This document shows, in pieces, positions 1 through 8,299 of a DNA stretch of 64,000 nucleotides. A program made the translations under genes and the position numbers. How positions within the stretch are numbered: the stretch's first letter is position 1; every line of letters starts with the position of its first letter. This DNA is from Actinocatenispora rupis (GTDB taxonomy: Bacteria; Actinomycetota; Actinomycetes; Mycobacteriales; Micromonosporaceae): NCBI RefSeq assembly GCF_016861975.1, contig NZ_BOMB01000032.1, forward strand, positions 62,001 to 126,000. Direction: 5' to 3'. The notes below the pieces were generated by a model that saw only the letters and a list, made by a program, of their open reading frames with translations, made no database searches and was not told where the DNA came from.

Positions 1-27
1 GTGCGGCCCGATGGGTAGGCACGTCGC

Positions 28-780
28 ATGCTGACCGAACACCACGACGGCCCGTACGGGCGGATGCGCAGCCGCGCCGTCGGCGACCGCGTCCCAGGCG
101 TGCCGCAGGTCGTACTGGTCCAGGGCCTCGGTGTGTCGGACTACCTGCTGCCCGCGCTGCGGGCGCTCGCCGGCTGGACCCGCGCGTACCTGGTGGAGTT
201 GCCGGGGCTGTGCGGCAGCGGCGAGCCGCCCCACGAACTCGACCTGCCCGGGTACGCCGCGGCCGTCGCCGACTGGGTGACCGCGCGCGGCGAACCGGTC
301 GTACTGGCGGGGCATTCGGCCGGCTGTCAGGTCGCGGCACGGGCCGCGGTGGGCCACCCGCTGGTGGCGGGTGTCGTCCTCGCCAGCCCCACCGTCGATC
401 CGGACGCGCGGAGCCTGCTGCGGCTGGCGCGGCGCTGGCGGCGTGACGGCTCCCGCGAACCGGGCGGACTCACCCGCTCGCATCTGCCCGAATGGTGGCG
501 TGCCGGCCCGCACCGGCTGCTGCGCCTGGTCCAGCTGTGCATCGCCGACGACATCGCCGAGTCCGTCCGGGCGATCGACGTCCCGCTGCTCGGCCTGTAC
601 GGGCGCGATGACGCGATCAGCGACGAGCAGTGGGTACGCGACCTGGTCCAGCTCGCGCCACACTCGCGGCTGGTACTCGTACCCGGGGCGCACACGTTCG
701 TCTGGTCGCATCCGGACGCCTGGTGCGCGCCGGTCCGCGACTTCGCGACCGGCCTGGCGGCGCAACCGACGGCGCCGTAG
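28..780 (+). CDS. alpha/beta hydrolase
   Basis: A 250-residue single-domain alpha/beta hydrolase fold protein. The nucleophile elbow GHSAG places the catalytic serine at residue 97; an aspartate in the GRDDAISDE stretch (about 194-195) and the histidine of PGAHTF (222) complete the usual triad, and VQGLG near residue 31 is the oxyanion-hole region. No signal peptide, so probably cytoplasmic. The substrate cannot be told from sequence; esterase, lactonase and haloalkane-type hydrolases all share this layout. The ATG at 28 lacks a strong ribosome binding site, and the gene starts only 27 bases into the window, so an upstream start or operon partner could lie outside it. Confidence 0.85.
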   Translation: MLTEHHDGPYGRMRSRAVGDRVPGVPQVVLVQGLGVSDYLLPALRALAGWTRAYLVELPGLCGSGEPPHELDLPGYAAAVADWVTARGEPVVLAGHSAGCQVAARAAVGHPLVAGVVLASPTVDPDARSLLRLARRWRRDGSREPGGLTRSHLPEWWRAGPHRLLRLVQLCIADDIAESVRAIDVPLLGLYGRDDAISDEQWVRDLVQLAPHSRLVLVPGAHTFVWSHPDAWCAPVRDFATGLAAQPTAP

Positions 781-796
781 CGCGCGCCGCGCCCGG

Positions 797-1366
797 TCAC
801 GCGATCTCGTACCGGGTGCCCAGGTCGTCGGCGCCGTCCGGTACGGCCCGCACCACGTTGGCCCGGGTCAGCGCCGCGAGGATCCGGCGGGTCCGGTCCT
901 CCGACCGGTCGGCGGCCGCGGCCACCCGCGCCAGGAACGTGTCCTCGTCGTGCACCAGCAGGTCGGCGACCGACTGGTACACGCGGGTCTGCTCGGCGTC
1001 GAGTGCCACCCCCGCCTCGGTGTGGCGTACCTCGGGAGCCGGCACCGCGGGCGAACCGACCGGCTCGCCGGCTCCGGTGTCGTGTTCGGTGTGCTGCAAC
1101 GGTCGTGGCCGCTCACCCAGCTGCCGCTTGCCGCGGTGCACGGCGTCGAGCTTCTCGTCGTGCCGCGCCGAGGCCGACACGTGGTGGCGTTGCTTGGACG
1201 ACCCGGTCGTCGCCTGCGTACCGCCCGGCTCCCGCCCGACCGCGCGGGCCCGGCGCGCACGGCCCCGGCGTTCCTGTTCGTCACCCTCGATCTTCTTGCG
1301 TACCACCGTGCTCCTCCTCCCGTGCAACGGCTGTTCGTCGGGCATACCCGCGGACGGCGCCGACAT
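797..1366 (-). CDS. hypothetical protein with C-terminal winged-helix-like segment
   Basis: A 189-residue protein I do not recognise as a named family. The N-terminal two thirds are very rich in Arg, Lys and Gln and look disordered or nucleic-acid binding. The last 65 residues form a predicted helical, winged-helix-like unit (TRVYQSVADLLVHDED, then DRTRRILAALTRANVVR). The start is uncertain: ATG at 1366 and ATG at 1345 are both possible, neither with a clear ribosome binding site. It converges on the hydrolase at 28-780, with 16 bases between the stops. A DNA-binding role is inference only. Confidence 0.55.
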   Translation of the reverse strand: MSAPSAGMPDEQPLHGRRSTVVRKKIEGDEQERRGRARRARAVGREPGGTQATTGSSKQRHHVSASARHDEKLDAVHRGKRQLGERPRPLQHTEHDTGAGEPVGSPAVPAPEVRHTEAGVALDAEQTRVYQSVADLLVHDEDTFLARVAAAADRSEDRTRRILAALTRANVVRAVPDGADDLGTRYEIA

Positions 1367-1471
1367 GCGCCCGGATCCGTACGGCCGCGGCCGTTTGGCC
1401 GCGCCCTCCCGCGGAACAGCACGGCGAACGGCCCGCCGCGGTCCACGACGGGCGACGCCGAGGGAGGTCCG

Positions 1472-1920
1472 ATGGTCCCGGTACGGCAGCGCCTGCGATC
1501 CGTCGCCGACACGTACCGCGCCGGCAGCCGGTCGCCGGCTACGCCACCGTGATCGGCACGTACGGCGGGATCGTCGGCGCGGCGAGTCTGCTGGCGCGGC
1601 TGCTGAAGCGGCGGCCACCGCGGGCGATCGATCGGGCGCGCGCACAGTTCCGCTGGTTCGCCGGCGGCTGGAAGGTCAACGCCGAACTGCCCGGCACCGC
1701 CGCGTTCGCCGCCGCGACCCGGTTCGTACGGCGCGAGGACGTCGCCGACAACATCCCGTGCGGCCCGCGGGTGCGGCCGATCGTCGACGCGGTCCGGGAG
1801 TACCGCGGGGCGGGGTTCACCGACGTCGCCGTCTGCCAGATCGGCGACCGTACGCAGCGCGAGTTCCTGCGGTTCGCCGACGACACGCTGCTGCCGGCGC
1901 TCAAGGAGTCCATGGCCTGA
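1472..1920 (+). pseudogene. chimeric pseudogene: frameshifted 5' piece joined to the 3' end of an F420/LLM-class oxidoreductase gene
   Basis: The ATG at 1472 follows a near-perfect AGGGAGG ribosome binding site, but this frame stops at 1552. Shifting frame near 1530 continues as VAGYATVIGTYGGIVG, resembling a membrane-anchored start (a DUF1360-like N-terminus is possible). From about 1630 the reading frame becomes the C-terminal third of a luciferase-like, F420-dependent oxidoreductase (FRWFAGGWKVNAELPG, then ADNIPCGP and a REFLRFADDTLLPAL end), with its TIM-barrel N-terminus missing. The simplest explanation is a deletion that fused two genes, plus a frameshift. The DUF1360 suggestion is weak; the LLM C-terminal match is stronger. 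Not expected to make a working enzyme. Confidence 0.65.
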
Positions 1921-1927
1921 CGCGAGG

Positions 1928-2386
1928 TCACCAGGCGGGGCGGGGGTCGCGGAGGTGTTCGGGGGTCTGCTCGGGCAGCTGGCGCCCCCGGTCGGTACGC
2001 AGCAGCAGGCCCGGGTCCGGCGGGTACCGCTCGTCGGGCGGTGCCGGCCGGTGGAACCGCCGCGTGCCCGGCAGTTCGACCTCGACGAGTTTCCCGTCGT
2101 GCAGCATCCACAGCCCGAAGCAGTCGTCCTCCTCGTCGTGGATGAGCACCTGCACGCTCTCCGGGTACGGCCACGGCAACGACTCCAGGAACCGCAGCAG
2201 CCCGGTCCGCGGCCGCATCCGTTCGAACTGTGTCGCCCAGCCGCAGCCGAACGACCCGGCGCCCCACTGGCCGGCGATGGGCTCGAACCGGCCCCGCCAC
2301 GCGCGCGTGTCGTCCTCCCTGGTGAGCGGCTCCATCACCTCCTCGGCGTAGTGCGCCAGCACGACGACCTCCGCGAATCTGCTCAT
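1928..2386 (-). CDS. hypothetical protein
   Basis: A 152-residue protein with no domain that I recognise. It begins MSRFAEVVVLAHYAEEVMEP and is mixed alpha/beta in character, with aromatic and acidic residues (ATQFERMRPRTG, LIHDEEDDCFGLWMLHDG), and a proline-rich tail. The ATG at 2386 is preferred over upstream starts because the residues before it read as low-complexity non-coding sequence. No signal peptide or membrane segment. It converges on the pseudogene ending at 1920. Cytoplasmic and of unknown function. Confidence 0.6.
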   Translation of the reverse strand: MSRFAEVVVLAHYAEEVMEPLTREDDTRAWRGRFEPIAGQWGAGSFGCGWATQFERMRPRTGLLRFLESLPWPYPESVQVLIHDEEDDCFGLWMLHDGKLVEVELPGTRRFHRPAPPDERYPPDPGLLLRTDRGRQLPEQTPEHLRDPRPAW

Positions 2387-2569
2387 TGCGCAGGTGTTAC
2401 CGGTCGCACCGGGTTCCGGCAACCCCGCCACGCCGTGGTTGTCGTAGCGCTTCTGTACCTCCAGCCTTTGCGGGGTGCAGCTCGCCGAGCCCCGTGCCGG
2501 CGACCGGATGCCGCGAGCCGCCCAGGCCACCGCCGCGGCCCCGACCCGCTGCGCCGACCGCGTCGACGG

Positions 2570-3562
2570 TCACGGCACCACGACCACCTTGCCGACCGCC
2601 CCGTCGTCCTCCATGTACCGGTGGGCGGCGGCGATGTCGTCGAGCGCGAAGACCCGGTCGAGGTTGGGCCGGCACACCCCGGACTCGACGAGGCGGACGA
2701 CCCGCCGCAACGCGTCCACGGCGCCCGCCAGGTCACCGCTGTGGAACGCGGTCAGCCGGGTACCGGACGGGATCATCGCCACCGGTTGGAAGTCCGCGAT
2801 CGACCAGCCGCTCAGCGATCCGGCCACGCACACCGTCCCGCCGCGCCGGACCAGGCCCAGCGAGTCCACCGCCGTCCGCGCCCCGACCAGGTCCAGGACG
2901 TGGTCGGGGCCCCCGGGCCACACCTCGCGTACCGGGCCGGCGAGCGGACCGCCGTCGTCGACGAGTACGTGGTCGACACCGACGGCGGTCAGCGCGTCGG
3001 CGCGGGCCGGCCGCCGGGTCGTGGCCGCGGTCTCCACGCCGTACGCGGCGGCGAGCGACGCGGCGGCCATCCCGACCGAGGACGTACCGCCGCGGATGAG
3101 CAGCCGCCCCGGACCGGGCCCGACACCCAGCGCGTCGAGTGCGCCCTGCGCGGTCAGGTAGCTCTCCGGCAGCGCGGCGAACACCTCCCACGACAGCGCG
3201 GTACGGACCGGCATCAGCACCGCGTTCGGCAGCAGCGCGTACTCCGCGTACCCGCCGTCGTACTCGCGGCCCATATCGCCCATCACCGCCGCAACGGTCG
3301 CGCCCTCCGGTACCGCGGGGTCGGTGGAGGCCACGACGACGCCGACGCACTCGATGCCGAGTACCCGGGGGAACCGGACGTTCGGCGAGTGGCCCTGGCG
3401 GGTGCGCAGTTCGGACCGGTTCAGGCCGGCGGCATGTATCCGGACGAGGCTCCAGCCCGCCCGTACCGGGGGCACCGGGACCTCGCGGATCTCCAGTACT
3501 TCCGGGCCGCCCGGCCCGGTGCACACCGCCGCCCGCATCGTTCGCGTGTCGTTCGTGCTCAT
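2570..3562 (-). CDS. quinone oxidoreductase-like (zinc-independent MDR family) dehydrogenase
   Basis: A 330-residue medium-chain dehydrogenase/reductase. The GroES-like N-domain (VPVPPVRAGWSLVRIHAAG, then NRSELRTRQG) is followed by a Rossmann nucleotide-binding domain with GGTSSVGMAA at about 150-160. The catalytic and structural zinc cysteines of true alcohol dehydrogenases are absent, so it belongs with the zinc-independent NADPH:quinone or enone reductases. Substrate unknown. It is divergent from the AraC regulator starting 54 bases away at 3617, so it is a likely target of that regulator. The ATG at 3562 fits the family N-terminus MRAAVCTGPGGPEVLEIREV, preceded here by eight extra residues. 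Confidence 0.85.
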   Translation of the reverse strand: MSTNDTRTMRAAVCTGPGGPEVLEIREVPVPPVRAGWSLVRIHAAGLNRSELRTRQGHSPNVRFPRVLGIECVGVVVASTDPAVPEGATVAAVMGDMGREYDGGYAEYALLPNAVLMPVRTALSWEVFAALPESYLTAQGALDALGVGPGPGRLLIRGGTSSVGMAAASLAAAYGVETAATTRRPARADALTAVGVDHVLVDDGGPLAGPVREVWPGGPDHVLDLVGARTAVDSLGLVRRGGTVCVAGSLSGWSIADFQPVAMIPSGTRLTAFHSGDLAGAVDALRRVVRLVESGVCRPNLDRVFALDDIAAAHRYMEDDGAVGKVVVVP

Positions 3563-3616
3563 GCGGCCACGATCACCGGCCCGGGGCGCGGCCGGCCACC
3601 GGTAGAATGCCAGGTC

Positions 3617-4411
3617 ATGCCCATCGGCCGCCAACCTGCCGCGTCCCGCCTGTGGCCGTCCGGCGGCGTGCACGTGTGGCCGTCCGGCCAGGCCAGCGCC
3701 CTGCACTCGCACCGCCGCGGCCACCTCGTGTACGCGGCACGCGGCGTCCTGTCGCTGCGTACCGAGCGGGGCACGTCGATCGTGCCGGCCAACCGCGTCG
3801 CGTGGATCCCGGCGGGTTTCGGCCACCGGCACCGCGCGTACGGCCACACCGACATGCGGATCGTCTTCCTCGCGGCGCCGGCGGCCCGGCTGCTGCCGGC
3901 GCGTCCCGTCGTGTTCACCGCCTCGGACCTGGCCCGCGAACTGCTGCTCACGCTCACCGGCGCGCCGCACGACGACCCCGACGCGCCCGGCCACGACAGC
4001 GCCGCGAGCGCCCGCCTCCGCCGCGTCCTCGTCGACCAGCTCCGCGAGGCGTCCGAGCAGCCCCTGCACCTGCCGGAACCGCGCGACGACCGGCTCCGCG
4101 CCCTCGCCCGCCTCCTCTACGCCGACCCCGGCGACACCCGCCCGCTCGCCGACCTCGGCCGTACGGTCGGCAGCAGTTCCCGTACGCTCAGCCGGCTGCT
4201 GCGCGACGAGCTCGGCATGACCTTCTACGAGTGGCGTACCCAGGTGCGCATCCACCACGCGCTCGTCCTGCTCGCCGAGGGCCACGACACCACCCGGGTC
4301 GCGCACGCCTGCGGCTGGGCCAACCCGAGCGGCTTCATCACCGCCTTCACCGGCGTCGTCGGCACCACCCCGGGCCGGTACCGCACCGCCGGCCGCACGG
4401 CTCGGCCGTAG
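3617..4411 (+). CDS. AraC family transcriptional regulator
   Basis: A 264-residue regulator. Residues 1-120 form a cupin-like sensor domain (HSHRRGHLVYAARGVLSL), and about 165-260 carry the two helix-turn-helix units of the AraC family, ending with the typical HACGWANPSGFITAF and PGRYR signature. It probably controls the oxidoreductase divergently encoded at 2570-3562 and perhaps itself. A TAGAAT box at 3603-3608 ends eight bases before the ATG, so the transcript may have almost no leader. The ligand is unknown; cupin AraC proteins commonly sense small aromatic or quinone-like compounds. Confidence 0.85.
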   Translation: MPIGRQPAASRLWPSGGVHVWPSGQASALHSHRRGHLVYAARGVLSLRTERGTSIVPANRVAWIPAGFGHRHRAYGHTDMRIVFLAAPAARLLPARPVVFTASDLARELLLTLTGAPHDDPDAPGHDSAASARLRRVLVDQLREASEQPLHLPEPRDDRLRALARLLYADPGDTRPLADLGRTVGSSSRTLSRLLRDELGMTFYEWRTQVRIHHALVLLAEGHDTTRVAHACGWANPSGFITAFTGVVGTTPGRYRTAGRTARP

Positions 4412-4593
4412 CAGTACCGGTGGAGGTCGGCGACGGAGCCGGGGCGGGTCGGGAACGCCTCCGCTGCGCGATCTCCGCTTCCCGTGGCGGCCGGCTGCCG
4501 GAGTTGCCGTCCTGTCGACCGCCGCGTCCCACCAGGTCCGTCCGCCGTCGAGCCCGGGCCGTGTCCGGCGCCCGGGCTGCCGGGCCCACCGGC

Positions 4594-5055
4594 TCAGCGC
4601 GGCGCGTACGCCACGCGGTCGAACGGCCAGGCGCGGGCCAGCCAGTCGCTGACCACCCGGTACACCTCGGCGTCGAGGGCGGCGCGGTCGGCGCGGACCC
4701 AGGACCGTACGTCGATCACGCCGGGGTCGCGGCGCGAGCCGTAGATGTAGACGCAGCCGACGACGTCGCCGTCCGGCACCGACAGCACCGTGTACGTGAA
4801 GCCGATGCGCCGGGCGAAGTCCGCCGCGTGCCGTTCCAGGTCGTCGCGGTTGGCGGCCAGGCTCATGCCGTCCGGCGGCGGCCAGGACCCGCCGAATCCG
4901 GGCGTGGCGCGGATGTGGTCGATGCTGCCGGTCCACGCGGCATGGTCGGCCGCGTTGTGCTGCGGGCCGAGCGGTTCCAGCCGGAACGTCGCGGCCACCG
5001 GCGGCTCCGGTACGACGAAGTCGGGCGCCACCAGGGGCTGCTCGGGTGAGGTCAC
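4594..5055 (-). CDS. GNAT-like acetyltransferase
   Basis: A 153-residue protein with features of the GCN5-related N-acetyltransferase fold: an N-terminal strand-helix unit (RLEPLGPQHNAADHAAW), a central strand TYTVLSVPDGDVVGCVYIYG that occupies the beta4 position, and a C-terminal helix that ends in a DRVAYAPR strand. The canonical acetyl-CoA pyrophosphate loop is degenerate, so catalytic activity is less certain than fold. The substrate is unknown. It stands alone, with 182 bases of apparently non-coding sequence separating it from the AraC gene. Confidence 0.6.
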   Translation of the reverse strand: MTSPEQPLVAPDFVVPEPPVAATFRLEPLGPQHNAADHAAWTGSIDHIRATPGFGGSWPPPDGMSLAANRDDLERHAADFARRIGFTYTVLSVPDGDVVGCVYIYGSRRDPGVIDVRSWVRADRAALDAEVYRVVSDWLARAWPFDRVAYAPR

Positions 5056-5160
5056 GGCCGGAGACTATCCGCGGCCGGCCGCGCCCGCGCGCGGGCAACC
5101 GCCTGCACGGGGTGCGTTGTTGCTGGTCGGTGGCATCTGCGGCGTTGTCGCATCCGTGGT

Positions 5161-5181
5161 CGCACCCCTACGGTGGGTGCG
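5161..5181 (+). promoter_or_regulatory. hairpin in the leader of the cation exporter
   Basis: CGCACCC and GGGTGCG form a perfect 7-base inverted repeat around a 7-base loop, ending 26 bases before the start codon of the CDF transporter. It could be a leader hairpin or a repressor operator; nothing in the sequence decides between them, and no metal-regulator box is recognisable. Confidence 0.3.
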
Positions 5182-5207
5182 TTCGCGCCCCGTCGGATCG
5201 GAGCCGT

Positions 5208-6281
5208 ATGTCCAGCGAGCACCACCATCCGCACGACCACGACCATCCGCACGAGCAGCACCATCCGCACGAGCACGCGCACCGGCACGGCCACGGGTGG
5301 TGGCACCGGCTGCGCCACCTGGTCACGCCGCACTCGCACGACTCGGCCGACAAGGTCGACGACGCGATGCGGGCCAGCCGCGCCGGGATGCGCGCGCTAT
5401 GGATCTCGCTGGCCGGGCTCGGCGCCACCGCCGTACTCCAGGCCGTCGTGGTGGTCGCCTCCGGTTCGGTGGCGCTGCTGGGCGACACGCTGCACAACCT
5501 GGCCGACGCGCTGACCGCGGTACCGCTCGGTCTGGCGTTCGTGGTCGGCCGCCGCGCCGCGAACCGCCGCTACACCTACGGGTACGGCCGGGCCGAGGAC
5601 CTGGCGGGCGTCGTCATCGTCGTGGTGATCGCCGCTTCCGCCGTGCTCGCCGCGTACGAGGCGGTGGAGCGGCTGCTGCACCCCGCGCCGGTACGCAACG
5701 TGTGGGCGGTGGCGGTCGCCGCGCTGATCGGCTTCGCCGGCAACGAACTCGTGGCCCGCTACCGCATCGCCGTCGGCCGCCGGATCGGATCCGCCGCGCT
5801 GGTCGCCGACGGCCTGCACGCCCGCACCGACGGCTACACCTCGCTCGCCGTACTGCTCGGTGCCGGTGGCGTCGCGATCGGTTGGGGCTGGGCGGATCCG
5901 GTCGTCGGCCTGGCCATCACGGTCGCGATCGCGTTCGTGCTGAAGGACGCCGCGCGCGAGATCTGGCGGCGCCTGATGGACGCGGTCGACCCCGCGCTGG
6001 TCGACACCGCCGAGCACGCCCTGGCCACGACCCCGGGCGTACGCCGGGTCGGGATGCTGCGGTTGCGCTGGATCGGCCACACCCTGCACGCCGAGACCGA
6101 CCTGTCCGTCGACGCCACCCTGTCCGTACTCGACGCGCACGCGATCGCGGTGGACGCCGAACACCGGCTGCTGCACGCCGTACCGCGGCTGGCCGGGGCG
6201 ACCGTCCACACCGACCCGGCGACCGGCGACGACCCGCACCGTCCGCTGGCCCACCACCACGCCGCCGCCCACCCCGGCTGA
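5208..6281 (+). CDS. cation diffusion facilitator (CDF) metal efflux transporter
   Basis: A 357-residue inner-membrane transporter that would export Zn2+, Co2+ or a related divalent metal in exchange for protons. The N-terminus is exceptionally His-rich (repeats of HPHEH type over residues 4-30), a likely metal-binding tail. Six transmembrane helices follow from about residue 65; GDTLHNLADA in TM2 and ADGLHARTDGYTSL in TM5 contain the paired His/Asp metal site (HxxxD). A cytoplasmic ferredoxin-like domain occupies about 265-340, and the C-terminus is again His-rich. The ATG at 5208 is preceded by CGGAG. It stands alone, with a hairpin in its leader. Metal specificity is not predictable from this alone. 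Confidence 0.92.
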   Translation: MSSEHHHPHDHDHPHEQHHPHEHAHRHGHGWWHRLRHLVTPHSHDSADKVDDAMRASRAGMRALWISLAGLGATAVLQAVVVVASGSVALLGDTLHNLADALTAVPLGLAFVVGRRAANRRYTYGYGRAEDLAGVVIVVVIAASAVLAAYEAVERLLHPAPVRNVWAVAVAALIGFAGNELVARYRIAVGRRIGSAALVADGLHARTDGYTSLAVLLGAGGVAIGWGWADPVVGLAITVAIAFVLKDAAREIWRRLMDAVDPALVDTAEHALATTPGVRRVGMLRLRWIGHTLHAETDLSVDATLSVLDAHAIAVDAEHRLLHAVPRLAGATVHTDPATGDDPHRPLAHHHAAAHPG

Positions 6282-6315
6282 CCGCCGGCCTTCGTACGGG
6301 CCGGAAACGCCGCGC

Positions 6316-7089
6316 CTATCGGGGGGCGACGCGCCGGAGCCTGGTCCACCCGGACCAGCCCCTCTCGGCCAGCAGCTCGATCAGCCGGCGCCCCGGCGGC
6401 ACCGTCTCGTACGCCAGCGCATCCATCAGGGCGGCCATCGTGGACCCCACGTCCACGTCGTCGACGTACTCGTCGCCCTTCTCGGCGGCGAGGCGGGTGA
6501 GGTAGCCGGCGAGCTCGTCGGCCAGCTCCACCAGCCGGGTGTCGTCCGGCGCCGCGTCGAGGGCGTGCCCCAGGGTGCGGAAGAACGCGACGAGCTGCCG
6601 GTCCGCCAGCTGCTCCCGCTTGCGCGACAACCACTCCGGTACCCGGTGCGGCGAGTGCGCGGCGAGCAGGATCCAGCCGTCGCGTTCGGCCCGGACGATG
6701 CGTTCGTCGATGCCGAGCGCGCGCAGCCGGTCGAGGTGGTCGACCACGTCCGGCGGCAGTACCAGGCGGTCACCGGCGGCGAGCCGGGCGATCCGCTCCC
6801 GGTGCCGTTGCAGCCGGCCGATCTCGGCGCGCAGCCGGTCGTCGATGTCGGCGACCGCCGCGGCGAACTCCGCCCCGTCGGACCGCAGCAGCTCCCGTAC
6901 CCGCGCGAGCGGCACCCCGGCGTCGGCGAGCGTACGGATCCGGACCAGCTCGATCACCGCGCCCGCGTCGTACCGGCGGTATCCGGAGCTGTCGCGTTCC
7001 GGCTCCGGCAGCAGCCCCCGGGCGTGGTAGTGCCGCACCGCGCGCACCGTCACCCCCGCGTACGACGCCAGCTCGCCGATGGTCAGCAC
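6316..7089 (-). CDS. MerR family transcriptional regulator
   Basis: A 257-residue regulator. The N-terminal winged helix (LTIGELASYAGVTVRAVRHY, then GLLPEPERDSSGYRRYDAGA) is a textbook MerR DNA-binding domain; a coiled-coil dimerisation helix follows at about 75-115. The C-terminal 140 residues are an all-helical effector domain that I cannot name. No metal-binding cysteines, so it is probably a sensor of an organic compound. The GTG at 7089 has GGAG nine bases upstream and lies 14 bases after the hydrolase stop, so the two genes are co-transcribed. It likely acts on the operator at 7935-7953 in front of the hydrolase, controlling itself as well. Confidence 0.9.
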   Translation of the reverse strand: MLTIGELASYAGVTVRAVRHYHARGLLPEPERDSSGYRRYDAGAVIELVRIRTLADAGVPLARVRELLRSDGAEFAAAVADIDDRLRAEIGRLQRHRERIARLAAGDRLVLPPDVVDHLDRLRALGIDERIVRAERDGWILLAAHSPHRVPEWLSRKREQLADRQLVAFFRTLGHALDAAPDDTRLVELADELAGYLTRLAAEKGDEYVDDVDVGSTMAALMDALAYETVPPGRRLIELLAERGWSGWTRLRRVAPR

Positions 7090-7103
7090 GACACCAGTCT
7101 CCG

Positions 7104-7916
7104 CTACCGGCCCCCCGGCACGGTCGGCGTACGACGGACGATCCGTGCGATCGCCGCCGCATGGCTGGTGACCAGGCCGTGGTCCGCGTCGAGCCGGTGG
7201 ACGGCGATTCGCGGCTGCGCGCGGGCGAGCCGGTCGACGCCGGCGCGCCAGTTCCGGTTGAAGCGCGCCACGTGCCCGTCCGTACCGCGACCGGCCATCG
7301 ACGTCGACGCGATCATGGTGACCGGCACGTCGATCCGCCGGTACCGGTCGAGGATCCCGGCGCGCACCTCGTCGATCTCGACGTTCACCGCCAGGATCTG
7401 CCCGGCCGTGAGCAGTACCTGCCGTGCGGTGCCGCGCGCCGCCCGCTGCCGTTCCACCATGTCCGCCCACATCGCCCGGAACTCGGGCAGTACGTCCGGC
7501 GTGACGAACGGCTCCGGTACGGGGACCGCCCCGTCGATCAGGACGAGCCCGGCGACGCTGCCCGGATGCTCGGAAGCGTGGTGTACGGCCAGGTCCGCGC
7601 CCAGCGAGTACCCGACGAGGACGGGCACCGTACCGTCGCGCCGGAGCTCGGCGAGTACCGCGGCGAGATCGCCGAGGAACGCGGCGAAGGAGTACCGGTC
7701 CGAGGCGGAGGCGAGGCCGTGACCGCGCAGGTCGAAGGTCACCACGTCGTGGTCGCGGCGCAGCAGCGCGGCCAGCTCGGCCAGGTCCGCCTGCGTCGAG
7801 TTCAGCCCCGGGCACAGCACCAGCGGCCGGCCCCGACCGCCCCGCGTCAGCGGGATCGTGCCGCCCTCGTACCGGATGGTCCAGCGGCGCGTCGGCCCGC
7901 CGTCGTCGTTCGTCAT
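7104..7916 (-). CDS. alpha/beta hydrolase co-transcribed with a MerR regulator
   Basis: A 270-residue alpha/beta hydrolase. The nucleophile motif GYSLGA (about 105) has Tyr in place of the commoner His before the serine; the acid and histidine are near the C-terminus, with DADHGLVTSH providing His. The N-terminus lacks a signal peptide. It is the first gene of a two-gene unit with the MerR regulator at 6316-7089, suggesting that its substrate or product is the MerR ligand. No Shine-Dalgarno precedes the ATG at 7916, which lies six bases from a possible -10 box, consistent with a leaderless message. Confidence 0.85.
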   Translation of the reverse strand: MTNDDGGPTRRWTIRYEGGTIPLTRGGRGRPLVLCPGLNSTQADLAELAALLRRDHDVVTFDLRGHGLASASDRYSFAAFLGDLAAVLAELRRDGTVPVLVGYSLGADLAVHHASEHPGSVAGLVLIDGAVPVPEPFVTPDVLPEFRAMWADMVERQRAARGTARQVLLTAGQILAVNVEIDEVRAGILDRYRRIDVPVTMIASTSMAGRGTDGHVARFNRNWRAGVDRLARAQPRIAVHRLDADHGLVTSHAAAIARIVRRTPTVPGGR

Positions 7917-7922
7917 GCCGTC

Positions 7923-7954
7923 ATGGTCGGGGCCTGACCCTGCGTCAGGGTCAA
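7923..7954 (-). promoter_or_regulatory. MerR-type promoter with 19-base palindromic operator
   Basis: On the minus strand a TTGACC -35 box (7954-7949) overlaps a perfect palindrome, TGACCCTG-ACG-CAGGGTCA (7935-7953). A weak GACCAT -10 box lies at 7928-7923, giving a 20-base spacer. Over-long 19-20 base spacers with the dyad between the boxes are the hallmark of MerR-activated promoters. The predicted transcription start falls at or beside the ATG at 7916. The palindrome is seen directly; binding by the adjacent MerR protein is inference. Confidence 0.7.
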
Positions 7955-8075
7955 GCCCGGCCGCCAGTCGCCGCTGCTGCCACCCACCGACCGCGAGCGG
8001 CAATACGGGCGGTCCCGCCGGGGGGCGGTCGATGTGCCCCGCACGGCGACGGCGAACAGGACTCCGCACCGCACA

Positions 8076-8125
8076 CGCACGGCACCGGGGCGGCCGCCGT
8101 ACGGCCACCCCGGTGCTGTCGTGCG
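8076..8125 (-). terminator. intrinsic-type hairpin after the CsbD gene
   Basis: Long GC-rich stem: CGCACG plus GCACCGGGG on one side pair with CCCCGGTGC plus CGTGCG on the other, with a three-base bulge and a GGCCG inner extension. It directly abuts the CsbD stop codon. No U-run follows, as is common for actinomycete terminators. Confidence 0.7.
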
Positions 8126-8299
8126 TCAGTCGGTGAAGACGTCCTTGACCTTCTCCTTGGCCTGGCCCAGCCGCCCCTTGTCCTTCTGGGCGGCGCCCTC
8201 GACCTCCTGCCGCGGGTTGTCCGTGGCCTCGCCGACCTTCTGCTTCGCCTTGCCGGCGACCTCGTCCATCTTGTCCTTCGCCTTGTCCGACATGCTCAT
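8126..8299 (-). CDS. CsbD family stress protein
   Basis: A 57-residue, highly charged protein of the CsbD family: DKAKDKMDEVAGKAKQKVGE at the start, then a second Lys/Ala/Gly-rich helix ending in KEKVKDVFTD. CsbD proteins are general-stress proteins of unknown biochemistry, four-helix or intrinsically flexible, and cytoplasmic. The ATG at 8299 has GGGAG five bases upstream; a second in-frame ATG at 8293 is possible but is too far from it. A strong hairpin terminator follows. About 270 bases separate it from the divergent gene at 8568, with no sigma-B-like promoter that I could identify confidently. Confidence 0.9.
   Translation of the reverse strand: MSMSDKAKDKMDEVAGKAKQKVGEATDNPRQEVEGAAQKDKGRLGQAKEKVKDVFTD

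Noticed and set aside
1003-1920. A long intact LLM-class oxidoreductase gene
   Set aside because: Only the C-terminal third matches the family; upstream residues in that frame are low-complexity, and the well-placed ATG at 1472 is in another frame.
7935-7953. The TGACCCTG palindrome as a transcription terminator
   Set aside because: It has only a 3-base loop, lies upstream of a start codon, and combines with a -35 box in the MerR arrangement.
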